A stretch of DNA of 64,000 nucleotides from NCBI RefSeq assembly GCF_013426205.1, contig NC_089428.1, positions 2,170,001 to 2,234,000 on the forward strand, written 5' to 3'. The number at the start of each line of letters is the position of its first letter. The first letter of the stretch is position 1. A model generated the notes under the pieces. It saw nothing but the letters and a program-made list of their open reading frames with translations, did not search any database and was not told the origin of the DNA. Both the position numbers and the translations under genes were made by a program. Shown here piece after piece: positions 10,867-22,550 of this stretch. Source of the DNA: Metarhizium brunneum (taxonomy: Eukaryota > Ascomycota > Sordariomycetes > Hypocreales > Clavicipitaceae).

Positions 10867-13261
10867 GAAATGTTCTATTTGTATGCCACTTTTTTACAGA
10901 GAGAGTGAAAAGTTCCAGCAGCCGTGTTAGACGAGGTAACGTCTGGTAGCATCTTAAATCTTTTGGTTTCTTTTTCTAAGGCCGTGTGGAACCGCTATAA
11001 TCCTGGTTATCTGAATGCGCATTGCTCTCAATAATACTAATATTATTCATGCTTTTAATACCGCATCTTCGGGCAATAACTCGTGTCGGACCTCTGTCCC
11101 TGACTAGAGGCTGCCTAAGTAAATATATATATCTATAACGACGAGTCATAGCATAAGAATGCAATTGAAACTCTTCGGGGAAGTACTATCCCACTTTGCC
11201 ACGCAGCATTGAGATAGTCCATGTAGCATGCTGACACCTCGTCACAATAACGTTATTGCTTATATTAAGGTAAATGACAAATTCTTATGCAAAATGGACC
11301 ACGTCAATCTATGCTAGCTGAGTAGCAGCCAATCTAGTTAACCAATCAGACAAGGTCCCATGCGCTCGGTGATGCGTAACTCTTGTCACGGAATATATTA
11401 TCAATGCGACTCCTCCAATCCTACCACCGTATCCTAGCAGGTTCCTCACACCTGAAATACCGTCAATGCCAGCCAGTGAAATAGACCTTGGGGAAGTGGA
11501 TGTAGTCCTCAGACGCCGGCAGTTTCAACGTAATTGTAATTGAGATTAGTTGATTCCGCGACGCCTGCCACAGGTATAGGCAATAAGTATTTGCCCACTC
11601 GGCGCATAGAGTAATGCCGGTGTGGGCACATACTACTCGACTTATTTCCTCCCACCGTCCCGTGAAGCAAATCGTGTCAAATTTTTAGGGGCGCTGTCAC
11701 GCGCGTGTGGATGCCACGATCTCAAAACGTTTCGTCTCACCTGCCCTGTTACTCCCCGGACCATGTTTTAGTGACACAGCGCTTTATGAGCTATATGTAC
11801 CTTTTCGGAAGTCAGAAACCGCTTGGTTTTTACGCTGGTTGGTTCCGATGCTGGCGGACAGGCTGCGGCTTACGCCATAGTCGCATCGCTGCCGTGATTG
11901 CACAGGAACTTCTGGAATTTAAGGCGCTTACTTATGCGTCAACGTTTGCAGGGGCTGGCTTGGATGAAGAGCCGCGGCGACACAGTCAGAGGGGCAATCA
12001 TGATACTAGTACCGTCGGGCACCACTGACACTTGATCGTCGGCCCTGGATGTTTCGTTACCGGAGCTGATTTGTCCTTGGCGATCGGGGGAGCTGTTTTC
12101 CCCGCCATCAAATCGCACATGTTGAGATCGGCCGAAGATTGCACATAAGTCACTTGTTTCCACCACGTCGGGTGGCAGCTACCTCTCCAGATTCCCGAGT
12201 ATAAATATATGGTAAACAAGTTGAGCGCTGCTTACTTCCTTACAGACAAGATCTAAAAGGCGTAGGGAGTAAGTAATACTAGGTATCAGTTGTTTCATAG
12301 CCCCGGTTGGGATGCCGATACGCAGAGGCAAGCAGCCCAGGATATGTAGTATACAAAATAGATTACGCTTTCCATGTCCAACAAGACAATGCTCATGCCA
12401 TATAAACCGTAACGGTCTATTTCTCTGGTCTCTTACTGTTCTGGGCCTGGTACAGCCGAATACTGTGTTATTAGATTTTATGCTTGCACGATACTCGTCT
12501 CATGCTTGTAATTTCACTTGACTAATGAGCGATGCAATTCAAACCTTAACATAAACCGTAACTCCTCTAGTTTACTATGCGATATGCTACCAGATAACTC
12601 ACCCCGTCGCCAAGTCTTCGTGCGGTTATGCGCAGAACAAAATCAAGCACAGAATCTTGCTTCAAGGAAGCAAACTGACTAGCCAGATCCACTGCGTCGC
12701 GCTTAGCATAATGGACGGCAAGTCTCATGCTGTCAATGTTTTAGTCGCCGCAGAAGCCGACCAATGAAAGAGGACCGCATTGCCTTCCAGCTCACAGAGA
12801 CGGGAGCTCATCTGCATACGCCTAAGCCAATATACGTGATATATATGAATCAGCTTGTCCCGTAGCAGACAAAGACTTGCAATGTAGGCCCTTTACTTGG
12901 CTCAACTTGTTGACACGCGTCTCATTCCTGCCAATTATGCATCTGCCACGTTTGCGAGCAGGGGTTCCTGGCACCGGGATCGACCCGACGACAGCTAGGT
13001 ACACGCAGAAGGTAGCTTCGGCATTGGAGCATTGACGGCATGTTTCATGGGTTGTCGTGCTGAATCAAGTCCCTGACGCCACTTGGAAATACTTATACAA
13101 GCAGAATCAGACGATCTGTTCCGCTGCTAAGTACTGTCACTGAAGAAATATATATTGCCCATATGTGATGCTTCTGGTCTTGATGTTTTAATTCTTTGCC
13201 AATATCGCAAGATTGACACTCCTTTCATTGAACACGATTACTTTACTCAACATCACTCACA
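10867..13261. other. Long gene-poor interval upstream of the TRI14-like gene
   Basis: About 2.4 kb without a supported gene. Short open frames at 11700-12220 have no recognisable domain. A T-arm-like string near 12975 does not extend to a tRNA. The last 120 bp contain a TATA-like AAATATATATT at about 13146 and pyrimidine-rich DNA, presumably the promoter of the gene starting at 13262. Confidence 0.4.
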
Positions 13262-14501
13262 ATGCTTCGTGCCGCCGTCACTCTATTCTCGGCGAGTCTG
13301 GGAGCCATCACCGCTACTGCGCAGGCTACTACCGGTGGTGATCCGGCGAGTCTGGGAGCCATCACCGCTACTGCGCAGGCTACTACCGGGGGTGATTCGG
13401 CGAGTCTGGAAGACATCACCCCTCCTGCGCAGGCTACTACCGGGGGTGATTTCAACATTACTGGCGCCCAACTCTATCCCGAGAAGTGTGTATTCGATTC
13501 AAAGCGCGATGTCATGTACTGCAGGTATGACTAGAACACAACATCTCCTAGTATCATTTGCTGTATGTTGCGAAACTAATCCACGTAGTGAACTATACGA
13601 ATCCAAGATTGCGGTGGTTGACCTAAAAACGAAAACCATCGTCAAGACGATTGACTTTCCAGGACTTTCTGGGGATGCAGACTATCACGCAAGCGGTGTC
13701 CTAATTCAGGGCAAAGACCGACTGATATCTTCGATCAACACTGGTGCAGCATTTGAAACCTCTGGCGGGAATATTACCGGAACCAACTACCTCCTCATTA
13801 CTGACTTGGAGACTGGCGAGGAGAAGGCGCGGGTTAACGTTACTGATGTGACAAATGGGACCTACGGAGGGCCGCAGGACTTTGCGACCGATACTTGCGG
13901 CAATATTTATCAAGTTTTTACCTACCCAGGGGCCATCATCAAGGTGACGCCCAGTTTGAAGGTCATTCCTTGGTATTTGAGCAAAGAAACCAACTCTACA
14001 AAGGCGGGTTTTACCGGCATTGCATCCAGAGGCAACATGTTGCTCACGAGTAACGAGCAACAGGGTGGCAAGATAATACGCTTCGATGCTCATAACAAAA
14101 CGGGCGATCCTTTTGAAGTTCCTATTGCAAACAACGGGATGCTTGGCAGATTCCTCGACGGCATCTTGTTGCCTGCCAAGTATAACGGCACCGTTCTCCT
14201 GGTGACTTCTAGTCAGAATGGAACTACTGTGGTCGAATCAAAGGATGGTGAATGGAACTCGGCTGAGATACTGGGAATCGTACCCAACCCTTACTGGGAG
14301 AATGAACAAGGGTTTTCTACGCAAACTTTTGATCGGGAAGACCGTATTTATCAAATGTTTGAATGGTTTTTGGATTCGAGGGCGCCTGCCAATCTGAATG
14401 GTCTGTCTGGCAACCGAACCGTATTCCCTTTCCAGGACATCACGGATGCTGTTGACAAGCTCGTCAGTAAGGGAGCCAGTGAGGCACTGCAAGCATGCTA
14501 A
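13262..14501 (+). CDS. Secreted TRI14-like / SMP-30-like beta-propeller protein
   Basis: Exons are 13262-13524 and 13589-14501 (intron 64 nt, phase 2), 391 residues. The start gives a signal peptide (MLRAAVTLFSASLGAITATA). The N-terminus then contains three 18-residue repeats ending in ATTGGD. The mature region reads as a six-bladed propeller of the SMP-30/NHL type: repeated segments such as KIAVVDLKTKTIVKTID, GPQDFATDTCGNIYQVF, TGIASRGNMLLTSNEQQGG and NGMLGRFLDGILLPAKYNG, with many N-glycosylation sequons. The overall pattern resembles proteins annotated as TRI14-like, named from trichothecene clusters, where the role is linked to virulence rather than to a known catalytic step. The neighbouring P450 and acyltransferase fit a secondary-metabolite context. 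Being secreted and a propeller is well supported; the TRI14 relationship is from memory of the family. Confidence 0.8.
13290..13451 (+). repeat. Three tandem copies of a 54-bp coding repeat
   Basis: The unit begins cggcgagtctgggagccatc and encodes 18 residues (ASLGAITATA then QATTGGDP or variant). Copies 1 and 2 are nearly identical; copy 3 differs at several positions (LEDITPPAQ). The first copy overlaps the end of the signal peptide, so the signal-peptidase region itself has been multiplied. Confidence 0.92.
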
Positions 14502-14749
14502 AGGCGAGATGGTCCAAGTTTGGCAATAGCCCACCTAAATTCTTTTTTCATGCTCAGAGTAAATCCAATCAGACAGAGATCAGTGTTAGATGAGAATAAA
14601 GTACTTGAATGAATTCGTATAGAAGGAGCGCTGCAGAACCGTCTGAAAATGCAATTCCTTTTTCTGACTCTCTTCCTCATATGTCTTTGCAGCTCTGATG
14701 ACATGGTCCATGAACCTCTGGACAAAGCCCTGGAGGCGGCACTACATCA
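14502..14749. other. 3' flank of the TRI14-like gene
   Basis: A short non-coding stretch holding the presumed 3' untranslated region; nothing else is visible. Confidence 0.4.
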
Positions 14750-14890
14750 CGCCGTGTGACAAGGGCTTCAAATGATGGCTTGTGAATAGCTTCAATACAA
14801 TCTCATAGGTGTTTTGGGGTTCAAAAGGTCTTTGGAGAAGTGAATCCAGAACCCTGATGTGGATGCCGTATATATACATAAAAATCTAAG
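14750..14890 (-). repeat. Dispersed repeat, copy C (diverged)
   Basis: On the minus strand this region keeps a TATATATA-like box, 'tcagggttctgga', 'ccaaagaccttttgaa', 'attgaagctatt' and 'agcccttgtcacac' in the same order as copies A (8470-8665) and B (15935-16115). It is the most diverged copy. Confidence 0.45.
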
Positions 14891-15934
14891 CGTGCGCGAA
14901 GGATAATAATGTTACACGGAAAAGGCCCAACAGATCGTGAAGCCCAACAAAGGGGCTTCACCGATGAGGAACCTGTTAGTTACACAGCTAGAACACGTGC
15001 CTGGGTAAGAGCCCTAGGCCCGGGCGTTCCTTTTATGTATGGAAAGTCCAGATGGACGTTGGCCATCGGATATTCTCGTATGCATCGTTACATTGCTATC
15101 AGGCTCGGAGGCATCCCCGTTGAAAGCGCCTTGGGGATGGATGCAAGGTGTGAGATTGCGAGTACATAATGGTGAGGGAAGTATTGTCAGGGATGGCATT
15201 AATGTTTTAGGTAATCGAAACGTTTATTACTAGACGAAGAGTTCAAGGGACCTCCACAACAAATACATTTCCGGATCCACGCCGTGGATTCCGCGCGTGC
15301 TTCCCCCGCATACTCGCGTCTCCGTGCAGCCCGGCCTTCCGCGTTGCCGCAACCTTGCTTATGGCCGACGAGTGATGGACTCTGCATCAATCTACATAAT
15401 GGGTCGAAAATTGTCAAAATGATTAGCCTACCCGTTGGCGTCGTCCTTGGTTCTTTTTACACAGTACAGCTGAATGCGGATGCGGCTAATTCTCTAGTCA
15501 TCTATTAAACTAATCTCATAAGCTTTGCCGCCTTTTCAGGGTACAGTACTGCGTCAAAGATGTTATAGAGGGCACATGCACGTAACATCGGTTCTAGCCG
15601 GGCATGCAGCTTCTATGCACGCCGAGAAACCTGTCGACTTTGTTTTAAACGCGGCCCACAACGAGTCAAGGATAATCATGTAGGGAAATGATTGACATTA
15701 TCGGGCCCAAAAAGCAAACAGCATTAATAAGGATATGTAAAATAACTACCAATCTATTCGTTAGACTCAAGATCCATGCTCCTAATATCGGGACTTTGGC
15801 GTGCCCCGAACCCGAAGCACCGTGAGTCTTGCATAGAATGCAAGCTTGCGCGGTCCCTCACAGACTGTTACATGGTTGACACGTTGCCATGAAGGCACGG
15901 GCCAAACCTTGATCCCGACGATAGTTACATAAGG
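14891..15934. other. Intergenic DNA between repeat copies C and B
   Basis: No supported coding sequence. Open frames at 14909-15500 lack domains and splice support. Confidence 0.35.
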
Positions 15935-16115
15935 GCTCTGATCACGAGACCTAGGGCACAGTCCCTCACCGTTTCTTGATATAAATAGAGGTCTTCTGCC
16001 CTCAGGGCTTCAAGAAAAACTAAGGCCCTTTGATATCGAAGCGAAGTATTAGATGAACACGAAAAGTTGTTCCAAGCCCCTAATACTAACCCCTTGTCAC
16101 ACAGACTGTGACTCT
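15935..16115 (+). repeat. Dispersed repeat, copy B, overlapping the P450 promoter
   Basis: This copy lies 75-255 bp upstream of the P450 start codon and includes a TATAAATA box at 15980-15987. It is the inverted counterpart of copies A and C. Its position makes it either the original promoter from which the others were copied, or an insertion that now supplies promoter elements. Confidence 0.6.
15980..15987 (+). promoter_or_regulatory. TATA-like box upstream of the P450 gene
   Basis: TATAAATA inside repeat copy B, 204 bp upstream of the P450 ATG. This implies a long 5' leader if it is used; inferred from sequence only. Confidence 0.35.
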
Positions 16116-16190
16116 CTATATTTTTCATCAAGCTGCTTGTAATCAAAAAAGACCACCAGCATCAGCAACCGCTTTTTAGCGTTATTCGAC

Positions 16191-17959
16191 ATGGAATATT
16201 CACCATGGACTGAGATCTGGCATTCATATGAAGCTACAGGGAAATCTTTGGCCTTCGCCATCACGGCCGCACTTTTTCTTGTCTTTTGCTATACTTGGCA
16301 AGGCCCTTGTTCTAATATCCCACTCGCCAATCCGAAAAAGGGGATATATCTCTCGGGACAGAGAGCAAAAAAAGAATTCGTCTCTCAGGCTAATAAGCTT
16401 GTTTGTGAATGGTTCAAAACTAATCCAAACAAGCCCATTCGCCTTATTGGAGATGTAAAGGAGGTCACTGTGCTGCCTCCGAGCTTGGCTCAAGAGATCA
16501 GAAACGACAAGCGCCTAAGCTTTAATCAGTGGACTTTCAAGGTACCGTCAACTTCATTTTGGTTACCTGCTCCACAATTGACGCTCTATAGGCATTCCAT
16601 GGTCACTTGCCTGGTTTTGAGGCCTTTGCCGCGGGTACAGGAGGTTCGAATCTAGTCCAGACAGTCGTCACTAAAGATCTGACCAAGTTTCTGAGTACGT
16701 GCAGCTTTCTTTAGTTGAAACCGCTGTACAGTGACTTGGCTTTCTAAATTCATCCCCGGTAGACAAGATCACCGAGCCGCTTGCAGAAGAGACAGCCATG
16801 GCCTTGGAGGAACTACTTACCAACAAAACAGGTAAAGCTCCATCCTTGCTTATAGTAAGGTGGTGTACGCTAAAGACAGCATAGAATGGCATACCATTGC
16901 TATGCGAGACGTGGTTCTGCAACTGGTTGCTCGCATCTCTTCACGTGTATTTCTCGGCACCGAGCTTTGTCGCAACGAGACTTGGCTTCGAGTAACGCGC
17001 GATTATACGGTGACGGGGTTCTTGGCGGGCGAGGAACTCCGCCTGTGGCCGGAATTCACACGCCCCCTTGTACACTGGTTCTTGCCGAGTTGTCGCAAAC
17101 TGAGGAGGGAAGTCAACGAAGCTCGTTGCGCTATCCAATCCACCCTTGCTCGCCGACAACAACTCAAGCAAGATCTTGTCGCTGCTGGCAAGGACGTGCC
17201 AGAGTACGACGATGCAATCGAATGGTTTGAGAAGGCAGCCAAGGGCGCACCGTGCGACATGACGGCTCTACAGCTCAGCCTATCTCTCGCAGCAATTCAT
17301 ACAACTACCGATCTTCTTACCCAGGTCCTGACACGGATCTCACAAAACTTGGATATTCTGGGTCCCCTCCGTGAAGAGATAACGTCGGTTCTTGCCGATG
17401 AGGGCTGGAGCAAAACATCATTACATAAGATGAAGTTGCTCGATAGTGTTATTAAAGAAAGCCAGCGGATGAAACCTGGCGAGATTGGTAAGTTGACCAC
17501 ACGTATGGGTGAGAATTTTCTCTAATGGCGGCCTCGTAATTAGTGTCCATGATGCGCCTTGCAGTGGAAGATGTGCAGCTCTCCGACGGCACCTTTATCC
17601 CCAAGAATACCGGTGTGGCCGTATCCTCTCACAGGATGTGGGATCCTGACCTTCACCACGACCCCAATCACTGGGACGGTTTCCGGTTTTACAAAATGCG
17701 CGACGACCCTGGAAAGCAGAATGTCTCCCAGCTCGTGTTTGCGAGCCCGGACTATCTCGCGTTTGGCTATGGCCAGAACGCTTGCCCGGGGCGCTTCTTT
17801 GCGTCAAACGAGATCAAGATTGCCCTGGCTCAGATTATTACAAAGTATGACTTTGAGTTGCAAGAGGGCTCTGTGCCGCAGATACATAAGCATGGATTTG
17901 GTTTGCGCGGTGATCCGTTGTTGAAACTGCGTGTTAGACGACTTGCGAAAGGAATCTAG
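16191..17959 (+). CDS. Cytochrome P450 monooxygenase (fungal secondary-metabolism type)
   Basis: Five exons: 16191-16541, 16592-16694, 16763-16831, 16885-17487 and 17544-17959 (513 residues); all phases close. An N-terminal hydrophobic anchor (SLAFAITAALFLVFCYTW) is followed by the conserved block SFNQWTFK joined to AFHGHLPGFEAF across intron 1, the C-helix region WLRVTRDYTVTGF, an I-helix with AAIHTTTDLLTQ, ExxR in KESQRMKPG, and heme ligand loop FGYGQNACPG. These are the expected P450 landmarks and none is broken. The protein would sit in the ER membrane and oxidise a small molecule using electrons from P450 reductase. The pattern resembles fungal ent-kaurene-oxidase-like and other pathway P450s; the substrate is unknown. 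It is flanked by the TRI14-like and acyltransferase genes, suggesting a former joint pathway. Confidence 0.93.
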
Positions 17960-19400
17960 TGATGGGACGTTGGGAATAAAAAGTATAGCCACAGTTTGTA
18001 TGCGGAGAGAATATTATGGGTTGACCCTTGCTGCTCCTGCATTTAGACATCACTGAAAGTAATAATAAATTGATCCGGTTCTTGTAAAAGCTTTACCGAC
18101 GTTGGTTTCTAGCACACCGTAACTCGGGGCTATTACCTACCAATTTCCTAACCATGGCCTCAAACATCTTTAGGTGTCAGGTAATTCCACCGTTTGTTGA
18201 GGCCAAACGGCTGAGTAATATCGGAGAACTTATGAAGAGACTTTGAGGTGAAGATGCCGCGATATAATTTACCTAGGTCCGAGATGACGATCGGGAGCCG
18301 CTGATTCGAGTTTGTTATCAGTGGCATAGCTATAGGACAGACTATCGAAAGTAGGAACTGCCTGAAGGTTTATAAAACAAAACCTTAATGAATAATACGT
18401 CTTATGACGTGACACCAGCCCTTTCTGGGATTGCAAAAGACCTGAGGGAGCTGGTACTATGTCGAAAGAGCCTCTGCATGGGCAAATACGGGTATTGCCG
18501 CCCCCACGGATGACAAGGTCAGAGTATGACCATGGTTAAAGTATGGTCTGGTGGCGTCTGGTTGGAGGACCGGGGAACGAAAACGATGGCGAGGCGAGAA
18601 GGTGTCTGCCGTTTGCGACATGGACCTTTACAGCCTACATGTGCAGACATCGCGACAAGACGTTTGGTTCCTCAGGGTCAATATTACATTGTAACCGAGA
18701 CCAGACGATTCTCGGGCTCCACGGGCTCTCCGCCACTCTCCGAGTCCGATTCCTCCTCTGACACACCAAGAGCGCGTGCGTCTGAGACAAGAATCTGTCA
18801 ATACCATTGGCTCCAGCCACATAGTCAAGCCCGTTATTTCTTTAACAGAACGCCAGAGGCAATCCATGACCATTCGCAAAATATGATTTCTTGAATTGGG
18901 GTGGGTGGCATGTATATTGTGTCCATGTTTCAACCTTGCATCCAATCCAATTCACATACCAGACCCGTGCAGCAACTTCCACCCGTGCTGCAATCCTGTC
19001 ACCCACCACTATGGACCACTTGAAGTGTACACGCGCTTTTAGATAACTGTGGCTGATTTTATTGGCCTGCGTTCTGGAAAGCAAAAGGCACGGGAAAGCG
19101 TAAGCCACCAGAAGCAGAGTCGACATCTCTTCACGGTGGCTGGCTTACAATGCGGTGGTTGGGTACAAACATCAACACATGCAGAGCCCTCCTCCCCTGG
19201 TTCTAGCTGTGGGCAGTTATTTCTCGTCAAGAATATCATGGCAAAATGGTTTGCGCGTCCGCTTTCTCGTCGATCGCGTCTTGGTTCCATGTGTGCATGC
19301 ACCACGCTCCATCACAGATAGCTTCATTTGTCTCATTTGATTCCCAAGGGAACCATTATTTCATGTATTAAAATATGTACGCAGCGGCATACGAGACGAA
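17960..19400. other. Intergenic region between convergent P450 and acyltransferase genes
   Basis: About 1.4 kb with no supported gene. An imperfect inverted repeat (ggcctcaaac ... gtttgttgaggcc) lies at about 18156-18204. Other open frames have no recognisable domain. Confidence 0.4.
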
Positions 19401-20946
19401 CTAAACTTTCCTAGTAGTCTCCAGGGTCTGCACAATTCTTTCCCAGTGAGCGTCATCCGTGGTTGCATTTAACCAGTAATTCCCCTCGTGGTCCTTGCCA
19501 ACAGTAACCATGACTTCGAAGCGAACAGGGCTATTAAAGGTACACTGGACATAGGAGGGAAACCCCGGCCTAGCGGATGATGCGCCCCTTTCGCCCGTGG
19601 AGGCGTTTTCGAGCACAGCTCCAGTAAAGTCGACGTCGAACAGCTTCGCGTTGGTCCAGCTGGACCCCCTGAGGACCGCCATTCTGGCATTCCCAAACAT
19701 GGGTTTCGTCAGGGTGCCTTGCTTCTCCCTCACCAGAGCAGAGAATGCCTCGACTTGTGGACGAGTGCGAGATTCCGTGATGCACTGGCGCAGTCGCGAA
19801 GCCGTGTAGCTCAGGGGGCGGGTGACGACTTCTTCCGCAGACAGCAGGAGGGTGGACATGGCTACCGCGTTGGACAAGTACGGCTTGGACGGGGGCAGGA
19901 GGTCGTTTTCAAGAGTTCGGCGAAGTCCCAGGGCATTGTAGAGGTTGACTGTGCCGCACGGATTCTTCTTGGTCGCCGTGTGCAGTCGAGCCCACCAAGC
20001 CGTGATGAGGTTGTCGTCGCTCAGAAACGGCCTTTGCTCATCCGACGCGGTCTCGCTCTCTGCTTCTTGGCGAATCTCGCGCAAGAAGGCCGATGGGAGG
20101 CACAGGACACGGCTTCGATACCTCTTGAAGACGGCGTTGTAGAGGGCTCGAATGGTGAATACCACCATCTGAAGCCTGGACAGCCTGAGCTTCTCGAGCA
20201 GATAGGATTCTGTGGGGTGTAGCCCAAGATCGGCCAAGGGATCCTCGCTTGCATCATGTGGCGTGCCGACTTGATTCAAATTTCCATTGACAATGGACGA
20301 CCAGGCTCGGAGCAGCTCTGCCATGCCGGGCGTGTCGAACAAGGTATGGAACCAGCGCAGAACGACGAGGGTCGCGTCGCGGAATGACACGACGACGAGT
20401 CCGAGCTGGGGCACGTCGCTTTGCAGGTATTCGGAAAACTTGGTAGGAAGACTTGGGTGCGCCCATAAAGACCTAAAGGCCGTGACATCTGCGACTATCT
20501 GGGGTCCATGAGATGCCCTCAGTTTCTGCATCTGAGACGCAACTGTGTGTTCGGCCATAAGCATGTCATGCCGAATGTGGCAAAACTGAACCGCTCGACG
20601 ATCCTCGGTGAAGGTTGCCGGGATATGATAGTACAAGCGACCCTTTCTCTGCCGTTGAGTCGTGGGGTCAGCTCGAGTCCAGCGAAGCCTAAACGCGGAT
20701 ATTGGTTGGAGGAGCTCTCACGTCATATCTGAACCTGGCACCGATCTTGTCCCAGCCCTTGAGGGTAGCAAGAGTTTCGAGGCCATCTCGCAACTTGAAA
20801 GGATCGAGAACGTCGTTGAAGAGCAACGTCGTGAACATGCCGGTTCGCCCACCGTGCGGAAGGTCGTCGAGCCGTCGAAGTGGAATCACCCTGTCTGTCG
20901 ATATTGTTGGCGCTTGGCCGCGTGTAGGATCAAAGAGACTGAACAT
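19401..20946 (-). CDS. BAHD-like fungal acyltransferase (transferase family)
   Basis: Exons are 20735-20946 and 19401-20688 with a 46-nt intron that begins GTTCAG inside the codon for Arg71; 499 residues. Splicing there gives GARLRWTRADP and then GRLYYHIPATF, the usual beta-strand order of fungal PF02458 acyltransferases; reading through hits a stop. The catalytic HxxxDxxG motif is present as HTLFDTPG. The second family motif (DFGWG type) appears as DVDFTG near the C-terminus, followed by VTVGKDHEGNYWLNA. Such enzymes transfer acyl groups from CoA to alcohols or amines in secondary metabolites, as trichothecene O-acetyltransferases do. No signal peptide is seen; cytosolic location is likely. 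It lies between the P450 and the decayed NRPS, fitting a tailoring role in a former cluster. Exact substrate unknown. Confidence 0.85.
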
Positions 20947-22550
20947 GGCGGCGGACGTGTAAGAGCTAGCCTTTGGACAGTCTGCTGCGGGATTACCCAC
21001 GATACGTAGTATTCGCAGGACAACATTTAACGGGCTGTGGCATCTTTTAATGCGACAACTACGACATGTGTGAGAGGCGGCTGACCTAGGGAAGCGGCCC
21101 GGCCTCGTCGTAGGTCGACATTGAAGTAATGCATTCCTATTGCCAGGGGGTATAAGGTGCCGTTGGCCACGCAGCACAACCCAAAGCGCATGGCCAATAC
21201 TACAAAACACGCTCAGGACCATGAGGCAGGCATGAGAGTTTAGCAAGACGCGTGATCTACGTACCAAGTACGGATATATACTTGAGAGTTTGGCATGTGT
21301 AAACAGTGAACACCATAAGAGGTATGCAGCATCCGAGACCCCCCCTAGACCATATTTTGCCGTGGCTTGGTGCACTGAGACATGCCAAACCTTGTGCCTT
21401 GCTACTACATAATGTTGGACGTATGGCGCACATTTAGGTCCTAGTTATCTACAGAGGTACTACTGCATGTTACATACTCTATGATTCTACGTACTTTCCA
21501 CGGTTTAGGTTTTGCTGAAATGCACCAAGTAGATACGCGAGGAATACTCCACACTCCGTAAACCACATCAATCGGGTTGAACATGTCTCAGCCTCTCAGC
21601 CAGGTTGGGCAATTCCACCTAGGTACATTTCGCACTCGGGACGTTGCACTTGGTACTTTGCATAAAGTTCTCTTTACATGCCTAGGTACCGAACAGCCAT
21701 GCTGCATCTCACTCTTGTAGTTGGACTGACGGTCCGTGGCTGCTCTCGACTGGGTCTGCTCCAGCCCCTGATCAGAAAATCGCCGAGATCAACACGTACG
21801 CCTAGTCGGACCCAGGTGAAACAAAATGACTGTCGAGTCTCTATCATAGTGGTATCGTCAACCCGACCCCTCCCTCCCGTTGATATCTGAAAATCCAACG
21901 ACACATTTCGAACATGGGGGCAAGATGGGTGTCGTTAGCACAAACTAGCTGGGCTACTACTGTCAGATAAAACTGCCTCTATTGATAGAACAAGCAAACT
22001 TGGTGTGGTTTGCATCCGTTATTACGTCGGTTATAGTGACTTAACGTGGCCGAGATATGATTCGTATGAAAGCAAGTATGTCATAGTCATACAGCATAAT
22101 TATATACTACCGTATAGATAAAAAAACTCTTCATTTCCCATCTAGAAGAGCGGCATGATATAAAATTTAATACTTGAAAATATTTTTTATTCAGCAGTAC
22201 TATTACAATTTCCTTTCACCACTCACCACCAGCAAGTAGTCACTAGGCAGGATCGCAGGAATGCTTTGTGTGTTCTTCTCAGAAGCAGCATGATCCTTGA
22301 ATGAATGCGGGACCTGATCTTGAAAAAGCTTCACCATTACAAAGATATCTGCCGCTCGCACACTTCATCTGCAGCACAAAGAACAACAAGAAGATGACTT
22401 TATAAGAAGCTTAGTTTACGGTGTCTTATAACCCGACACATACTACTACCGCGTACACACTCGTACGCACGCCCGTGCCCGGCGACTGCATTGCTCCGAG
22501 ATGGATGTCTTCATGGTAAACTCCAACTCATGCCAGCAGTCTGTCCACAC
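20947..22550. other. Intergenic region between the acyltransferase and NRPS relic
   Basis: About 1.6 kb. The proximal part is the acyltransferase promoter. Further right the DNA becomes AT-rich, especially at 22080-22210, and shows no coding signal I can support. Confidence 0.4.

Noticed and set aside
12955..13010. Possible tRNA from a T-arm-like string (gggatcgaccc)
   Set aside because: Neither strand gives a matching acceptor stem, D-arm or anticodon stem around it.
18156..18204. Inverted repeat as a transposon or terminator
   Set aside because: Short and imperfect, with no target-site duplication or transposase nearby.
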